A model generated the notes under the pieces. That model was not told the origin of the DNA. It saw only the letters and a list, made by a program, of their open reading frames with translations, and searched no databases. A stretch of DNA of 64,000 bases from Apoderus coryli (Eukaryota; Arthropoda; Insecta; Coleoptera; Attelabidae). The translations under genes and the position numbers were made by a program. How positions within the stretch are numbered: the first letter of the stretch is position 1; each line of letters begins with the position of its first letter. Positions 42,501-51,500 of this stretch are shown one piece after another. The stretch covers positions 9,560,342 to 9,624,341 of the forward strand of contig OU452216.1 in NCBI GenBank assembly GCA_911728435.2, read 5' to 3'.

Positions 42501-45500
42501 GGGATGATAGCAAATTGATTTCCATTGGCAGATGGTTGTGCATTTTTTCTGCATTGTATATAATCGAGCTTTTGATTAATTGGGAGGATGGGGCTGGCAG
42601 ATAAAGATCATGTTCGGAGTTTCTAAGAAGATAGTTATGGAATGGTCTTTCAGAGACATCTGACAGGTGTTTGCGGATGAAGCAAACCGATTCCAATATG
42701 AATAAGGAGGGTAGTGTTAGTATTTTAAATTTTCTGAAGAATTCCTGGCAATGGGCTCTATAGTGCAACCTCAGAGAGTATCGAATAGCTCTTTTTTGTA
42801 ATCTAAAAATACGCCCAAATTGCGTTGCACAGCATGTACCCCAGAATGGGAGCGTGTATCGAAGATGGGATTCGAAGAGTGAAAAGTAGACTGTTATGGA
42901 AGTTGACAAGTTAAGTTTTCTGGAAACTGATCTTAACGCAAAACAGGCAGAGCTTAATTTTTTTGATAACGCATCAATGTGCAACTTCCACTTCAGGGAG
43001 CTGTCAACAACAAGGCCCAGAAACTTCACAGAAGAAACGACGTGAATAGTGGAATTATTAAGTTCAAAAGACTGCAGCGCACCTTTATATGACACAGATT
43101 TAGTTTTCGCAGTGTTCAAGCACAACAGGTTAGAGTCACACCATGATTTGGTGGTGATTAAGTCTTTGGATATGGTACTATGAAGAGCCACACTATCCGG
43201 GCCGCACCAAGTGAAACTATCATCAGCAAAGAGACATACTTTACCGCTGATGTCTAGGCACGTAATGTCGTTGATAAATAGCAAAAACAAAATAGGACCC
43301 AACACCGAATCCTGTGGAACTCCACAATCCATCGGCTTGCAAGAAGACACAGCCGCATTGACCCTCACACACTGACTTCTGTTGCTAAGGTACGACTTAA
43401 ACCATACCAGTGGAACCCCCCGAATTCCGTAGTGCTGTATCTTGTTAATTAGGATGTTATGACTTACACAGTCGAATGCTTTGGAGAAATCACAGAAAAT
43501 TGATGCTCTAAAGTGGAGATTGTTCAACTTGGAGTAAACATTGTTGAAGACGGAGAATATAGCATCATTAGTGCATTTGTTAGCTAAAAATCCAAATTGG
43601 TGGCTAGTTAATACTTAATATTTGTGCAGAAATGATAGAAGTCTCCTTTTAACCAGTTTTTCAATGATCTTGGATAGAGTAGATAGAAAGAGGAATAATT
43701 ATAGATGTTTTAAGGCATTGTGGAAAAATTCCATTTTGGAATGACTTGTTAATTAAATCTGTGAAAACGATTAATGTACATTCCGGTAGATTAGACAACA
43801 TTTTCAAAGTGATTCCATCAGTTCCAGATGACACCTTGTTTTTAATGTCTTTAATTGTACTGCAAAGCTCTGGAGTTGCAACGGGTGTTAGGAAGAAACT
43901 ATGTATATTCCCAATGGTATTTGAAACCATAACTTCCTTAATAAGTAAGTTTTCAGAGTGAAATTGCTCAGAAAAACTCAATCTTTAGTGTTCCATTATC
44001 GAATAATTTCTACCGTCATTCATTCAGTCCAGAGATTGCTCCAAAAATGAATTAATAGATGTTAAACTAAACTCAATTTTGACCGTTATGTGTCTTTTAG
44101 TTTAAGCTTTGTTGTCTGGTTGTAGAATTATTGTATAGTTTTTTTTATTGTTAATTATTATTAGATTTTAACGATGTATTGTATTTGTGTTGATATCGCA
44201 ATAGAAGCCGTTATTAAATATTTTATCAAAATACATTACTTTATATCCAAAGACTGTAAAAGCTTTAATAGCTCTACCATGACTCTCTTTCAATCTGCAC
44301 CCATGCCCGTGGTATTATGTATTATAACACCGCATATACCTATTGAAATTTTCAACTTATACTCATTGGTATGTTCGCGAATATAACTTAAACAGCGAAT
44401 ATTTATCACAAACTTTCTAATCCATCATCCTGTTTACAACTTAAGATACGAAACCATCGCATCCTCGTCTCTCTCGCCTCTCGTGTCGTGATAACATTAA
44501 TATCATCCTCTGCGTTATGTAAGTGAAGACTCGCTAATAGCTCAATGCCTAAATGAGGGGGTAAATGGGTGGTATGCGAATAATAATACAGTAGCGCGCA
44601 GTCTAAATTCAGTGTCATAATTTCTTACGATTCTCAAAATGGTCTGTCTGTCTCTGAAATAATGTAATTGAGCTGCTCTGTTTTTGTTGAACGATAGAAT
44701 TCCATTTTATTGCTACGAATGTTGAATAATCAACTCGAGCAAATTTTATTCTGTGTAATTCTGGATCAAATCTTGAAGGCAGCAGTTGAATAAACAGTGA
44801 AGGTATCGTTAGCTCTACAAATAAATAGAAACCAATAATACAATAGTAGCCCACTATACTCTGACTTTTACCCAATCAAGAGGTGACTCGTAGATATTTC
44901 ATGGAGTTTCAGAAAACCAGTACTTAAAGTTTTGTTAATTAAATGAGCTTTACTACTTATTATAAGCTGCTATTTGAAATATCGTACAAAATATCATCCT
45001 TTTTCGTAAATAATTATTGCTCCCGAATTGCATTGTAACTTCTAGGGATCCTTATGTAAAATTCGGTCCCTGATTTATATCCAATTCAATTGCATGACTT
45101 CGGGTCGTGAAGGACTTCTTCAGTGGTTCTTACAGTTATTTGGGGACGTTAGACATCTATAATAATTCCTCTGCACAAGGGCGGCGATAAGGATCAAGCT
45201 TCAAACTATCGTCCAATTGCACTTCTATCTACTCTATCCAAGATCATTGAAAGACTGGTTAAAAGGAGACTTCTATCATTTCTGCACGAGTATTAACTAG
45301 CCACCAATTTGGATTTTTAGCTAACAAATGCATTAATGATGTTATATTATCCGTCTTCAACAATGTTTATTCCAACTTGAACAATCTCCCATTTTACAGC
45401 AACAATTTTCTGTGATTTCTCCAAAGCATTCGACTGTGTAAGTCATAACATCCTAATTAACAAGATACAGCACTACGGAATTCGGGGGGTTCCACTTGGA

Positions 45501-48500
45501 TGGTTTAAGTCGTACCTTAGCAACAGAAGTCAGTGTGTGAAGGTCAATGCGGCTGTGCCTTCTTGCAGGCCGATGGATTGTGGAGTTCCACAGGGTTCGG
45601 TGTTGGATCCTATTTTGTTTTTGCTATTTATCAACGACATTACGTGCCTAGACATCAGCGGTAAAGTATGTCTATTTGCTGATGATACTAGTTTCACTTG
45701 GTGCGGCCCGGATAGTGTGGCTCTTCATAGTACCATATCCAAAGACTTAATCACCATCAAATCATGGTGTGACTCTAACCTGTTGTGCCTGAACACTGCG
45801 AAAACTAAATCTGTGTCATATAAAAGTGCGCTGCAGTCTTTTGAACTTAATTTGACGTCGTTTCTTCTGTGAAGTTGCAACGCAATGTGGGCGTATTTTT
45901 AGATTACAAAAAAGAGCTATTCGATACTCTCTGAGATTGCACTATAGAGCCCATTGCCAGGACTTCTTCAGAAAATTTAAAATACTAACACTACCTTCCT
46001 TATTCATATTGGAATCGGTCTGCTTCATCCGCAAACACCTGTCAAATGTCTCTGAAAGACCATTCCATAACTATCTCCTTAGAAACTCCGAACATGATCT
46101 TTATCTGCCAGCCCCATCCTCCCAATTAATCAAAAGCTCGATTAAATACAATGCAGAAAAAATGCACAACCATCTGCCAATGGAAATCAAATTGCTATCA
46201 TCCCTTCCTTGATTCCGTAAAGCTCTAAAGACGTATTTGTTAGAAAAAGCTGCTTATACAGTAGGTGACTTTTTTAATATGCATTATTTTTTGAGCGATT
46301 CACACACTGGATAGTAGTTAGTAGTTTGTATTGTGTGTTTTGTATATATATTGAACTGTAGAATATTTACTTCATTAATTTACTTTAAGTATCTTAATTG
46401 ATTTATTTATTTATTTATTTGACAATGTACCTGTATGTATTAATTATTATTTTTATGTTTTATATTATAAATATATATTTATTTATTTTATTTATGACTT
46501 TGTTGACCTACCTGAAAATCGTGTTGGAAGACGGAACAGCTCTCCGTCTGCCAAAGTTAAAGTTGCTGACATATCCCAAGAATACAAAGGTAGGAACGTT
46601 GCATTTATCCTATTTCAACCGCTTTAAGCGTTTGATTATTAATTTATTATTAGTCCTAACTGGCCTTTCACTTCAACAGTGTGATAATATGTTTAGAATA
46701 AATTTTAGGTGAGACGCTAATGGTTAATACATGATGCAGATGAAGCAGTAGCGCAGAAGGCGCAGCAGGAGGGTACCCATACACGAGCAAAGCAAATTAT
46801 TTCCACCTAAACGAATCCATTTCAATATCGGTACAAAAGAAAAAGGGCTCCCGTGAATTCTACACACAGTAACGTGTATGTATCTGATACAACACAACAA
46901 CATAAAATATGAAATATGTGTGTTATGTATACTTCATTTCTGTACAGTTTGTAGATTTAGGTATGATGCCTTTTGATAGTAAAACTATGCGAGAGTTTGT
47001 TCATCATCCCGGTCCAAAAGACAATTTGACAATATATTCATATGAAATTCATTAATATTAGCCTTACAAATATACCAAATAAAACTATTAAATAAACACC
47101 TGACCGGAAATTGGGAGATGTGGGTTCAAATCCTTGTGTCAGGGAATTTTTTTTTAATTCGTACTAGTTAGTTTATTTTATTTCTTTGTATATCCATCAT
47201 ACGCTGTCAACTTAGTTGTTTGTTTATTCATATTAAATAATTAAAATATACATACAACAATAATAATCAGTGGCGGCTTGTCCTATGAAGGATATTTGTA
47301 CCCAAGTTACCGTGGTGGAGGGCTATCAAGGTCCCTCAATGAAACTTGTTTACTAGGCTGATGCAAGCAATGTTACAGCGTTGTTTAGCCCAGATTTATT
47401 TTAGAACAATTAAAAAGAATCATCAACCGATGGTTTAAACTAATAAAGATAATTTTGTAGTTGGGTTTTGATTTAATCAACTGAAATATTATAACGATTA
47501 TAATAAAGCATATATATATACACGTTAACAAGCATTTAGGGAATTTACTTTGGTGTGTCGAGCACAGATTACGCGTGTTCCTTTCTATTCAATTTGGAGT
47601 GGGATTTAGTCCGGGCCGCAAAATTCCGCAAATTTAATATCCCACGCTCCTTTCCTCTTTCCTTATAGGGGCACAACTGGGAAACCAACTGCTTTTCCAA
47701 ACCAAAGCCCGTGTATATGGTGTATACACCAATTCAGATATATCCTTTTGAGTTAGGAAATATATAAACATGTATCTTTCCATTTAATGGGTATTATTTA
47801 TTAAATTTTTTTAAATAAAACAGTTTTAAAACTTTAATAATGAATAAAATGGTAAACAAGAACACGATATCTACTCGAAATACATTATTATGAGTAATTT
47901 ACTAGCGTACAGCCTGCAGCCGTGGGCTATTATCAAGCAACACGCTTTCAGCATTCTCTATGACAAAATTATCTCGGAATTATCAAGACCCTAGGGGTAT
48001 TACTACTGATAATTCTAGCTTGTGAAAAGGTTCAAAAATTAAATTGCTCCCAGCACCGATCGACAAATCCAAGGTATAGCTAACCCTAGGAGGACACCAT
48101 TATTTCATCCTGGCAGCATCACCCAAGATTTGGGGCATCATTCAAAATGTTTTAAATATGATTTGTTGATAGAAAATTGTGCAATAGGCAGGCCTCTGTT
48201 TGCTGTCGTCTAGAAAAATTAATTTTTCAGTTGCTGTTTGATTAATTGCCATTAAACTATATAAGAATCATTGGTGACAATGTGTTGTGTTTTCATTTCT
48301 CTTTCCGGATTTTAATTCTCCTGTTAATATGAGCTTTTGAGTAATCAAGCTGCGTTCCAAGATGCCCGAGTAGACGTTGAAGATAATTTACGGTTTAGTC
48401 GGCCTTCAAGGTGAAAAACGGATGAAAATATCAATAATCTAATTCATTTAACCGAAGCTGAAGCAGTATTAATTCAGAAAAAAAATCATACCAGTATTAT

Positions 48501-51500
48501 AGAGTTCTACAAAACACATACATACAATATGATAGCAGATGTTTCTTGTTGCCTATTGTTAACTTCTGACCATCGCACACTTTCAAATCTCAAAATTGTG
48601 TTTTCATATTTACTAAATAAAGCTTTTTTTCAACAGCCATTCTACATGTAAACATGCTTAAAATCTTCATAGAAAAGAAATCAATTATAAGAGTAGACAC
48701 TACACAGAGCTGGACTCAACATCATCGAACGGAAACCTACAGGATAGACTTCGCCAAATGTATTCAAATAGTAGGAGATATATATTTAACTGGTATTGCA
48801 ACCGAACCCTTGGGTTGTCGTCCTTGAAGGCACCAAAAAAAAATGTAAATTAAAAATTTTTGCTATTTTTGAGTTGGTTTTGACCATTTTAATGACACGT
48901 CTATGTTTTTTTTCGTCACTATAACTATAATTCAAAAAATATAATTTCTTCAATGTTCTAGTCAGCGGCAGATATCCTAATACATTCGTTACAGTAACCT
49001 ACTGTTGGAGTACCGCAAGGCTCCTACATTACCCTTTGAAGGTAATTTTCAAATTTTGGTTAAGTGACTGAGGCGCACTGGAAGTTTTAGGGAAGACCGT
49101 AAAGGGAACTGCGGTCGACCCCGTATAATTCAACCCGAAAAAGAGGAGAGTATTTTAACAAGCATCGAGGAGACACCAAAGATTAGTACCAGAGTTCTTC
49201 TCCGATAGGTTGAAAACATTGGGAAATCTGAAGTACACCAGATTTTAAAAAGACAGCAGCTTTACGCCTACCACATTCAAGAAGTACAATCTCTGATGCC
49301 TCAAGACTTTGAGCTGAGATCTAGACTATGACTATGACTATGACATCATCAAAAATATTTTGTTTACGGACGAAGCTACCTGTACTAGAAACGGGGTCTC
49401 AAATATTCATAATACACATATCTGGGCAGAAGAAAATCCTCATGCCGTAGTAGAGACACATCATCAAGTATAAACTTTAAAGTCAACGTGTGGATTGGTG
49501 TCGTGGATACATTTTTTTGGGTCCTGTAATTTTACCAGGGAATTTGATGGATAAGATTTAAAGACATTTTTTGATTGATTATGATCAGTAAAATTGTATT
49601 TTTGTTTATTGAATAGTAAAATGTAACTCTAACGCTGGTTTAGCCGCTAGGCGGTACGCAGAAAAGTTCCCTAATCGAAATCATCCAAAACGAAGGTATT
49701 TTTCAAATTTGGTTAGGCGACTAAGGCACAGTGGAAGTTTTAGGGAAGACCGTAGACACATCATAAAGTAAACTTTAAAGTCAACGTGTGGGTTGATGTC
49801 GTGGATAATTTCTTTTTGGGTCCTGTAATTTTACCAGGGAATTTGACTGGTGATTCATTTTTAGCATTTCTTCAAAACATACTGCCCGATTTACTTGACG
49901 ATTTGCCTCTCTTAATCAGACAAAACATTTGGTTTCAACTTGATGAGATACTTATATGGAAACTTTCCCCAACGCTGGATTGGGCAAGGCCAAGATGCTC
50001 CTGTTAAATAGCCACCCCGATCCCCAGATCTTACTCCCTTGGACTATTCAGTCTGGTGTTGTATGAAAGATTTTGTTTATAAGGTTCTGATTTTGAGTTA
50101 CTAAAAAGAGCTCGCATATGCATTGAAAAAAAATGGGGGTCATATCGAGCAATTTCTTTAGACTGGTAGTTTTTCTAATGTTTATTTAGTTACTTTTTCT
50201 TTTGACTATGATGCTTCAAATTAAGTTAAAAATAATAAACAATTTCGTGTTCGTAGTGTTTAGTTGTATTAGCTGTACTGTACTTAATTTGATGCACGGT
50301 AATGGTAATTTGAGTTAAATATGCTTGATTTAGTACTGAAAAGACTGTGAGCCGCGTAGACAACAAGGGCCAATACTTTTCAAAATATCTCAAAAACAAA
50401 TGATTTGATCGAAATTTTAGAAGAGTTAAAAAATAATCAAAAACACATAGTAACCTATAAAAACTTAGTTTAAAAGTCATTGGCGTACGTAATAAAAACT
50501 TGGGTGGTCAATGGGTACTGAACAACCCGTATTTTGGCTATTAAAAAATTGTTTTTTGTGTTGTAGCTCTTTATGCTGAAGCAACACACTAAATTTGAAT
50601 CCAATATCCCAATAAATACTAGAATTATTTAAAAATATTGGTTTTAAATTTTCAACTTTGACGCCCTGTATATCGAACATGGAGGGCTAAAATGAAAAAT
50701 GACATCTTAAAACTCATATTATTTTTGCTCAAGGAATCTGTGATTAACGGGATGACCCTGTACATTACGAATTGCTTGTTACATAAAGTAACAGGACTTT
50801 TAGTTATGTTGGATTATATATTAGTTGAATCACTATAATCCGGTCCTGGTTTTATACAAGAGCGCCACAAAAAAGTGTGTAAAATGTTAACACATGTCCT
50901 TTTAAATCAGCAGAAAAACTGTTTTGGATTTGGGCACTGAAGCGAAAGTGGCTAGATTGTGAATGTAATTGAAAAAGGTGGCTATTTAATAGGGGAATTT
51001 TCATATAAATAATTGTTCATTGACGTGAACCGAAACTAAAAAAAATGCACATAATGTAAATATACCTACACCCAATACTAATGGAACCGTTTAGCTTTAA
51101 TATTTCTTGTATAGAATGGAGTCCTACTCTTTGGAATACAATCATAATATGAATTCGAACTGTTGATAAGAAATGTAATTTCTGGCCCCGATCTTACAGA
51201 AAATCAACGATAGAACCTCGAAAATCACTGAAATTCCTGTTTAAACTGTTTTTTTACAGGAATTCGTAATCTTAAAAGGCAGCATTTGTGTTTAATTCGT
51301 ATTGGATTGTACTAAGAGTTCAATTTTGGCATTGAAATATAAAAAAAAAATCAGCAAACTTCCTACCTTTTTTGCTTGAAATATCATCGGGTAATATCGT
51401 TGGAGGCGGGCTTAAAGGTTGTAGTGGAAATGTATTGGTAGGCGAATACCATGGTGTCGGTCTCCAACTAGACTGGTTTCCATTTAATAGCCTCAGTTTA

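Noticed and set aside
46505..46600. Possible exon [20 protein letters not shown] ending in GTAGG
   Set aside because: Interesting composition, but no acceptor, partner exon or family could be identified.
47080..47150. tRNA-like T-arm TGGGTTCAAATCC followed by a T run
   Set aside because: The T-stem does not pair well and no acceptor, D or anticodon arms could be folded upstream; at most a SINE fragment.
47265..47290. CAGTGGCGGCTTGTCC resembling a hAT end
   Set aside because: No matching inverted end, target duplication or transposase was found around it.
49000..49030. VGVPQGS-like reading, possible RT motif
   Set aside because: Only seven residues with no other RT blocks nearby; too short to call.
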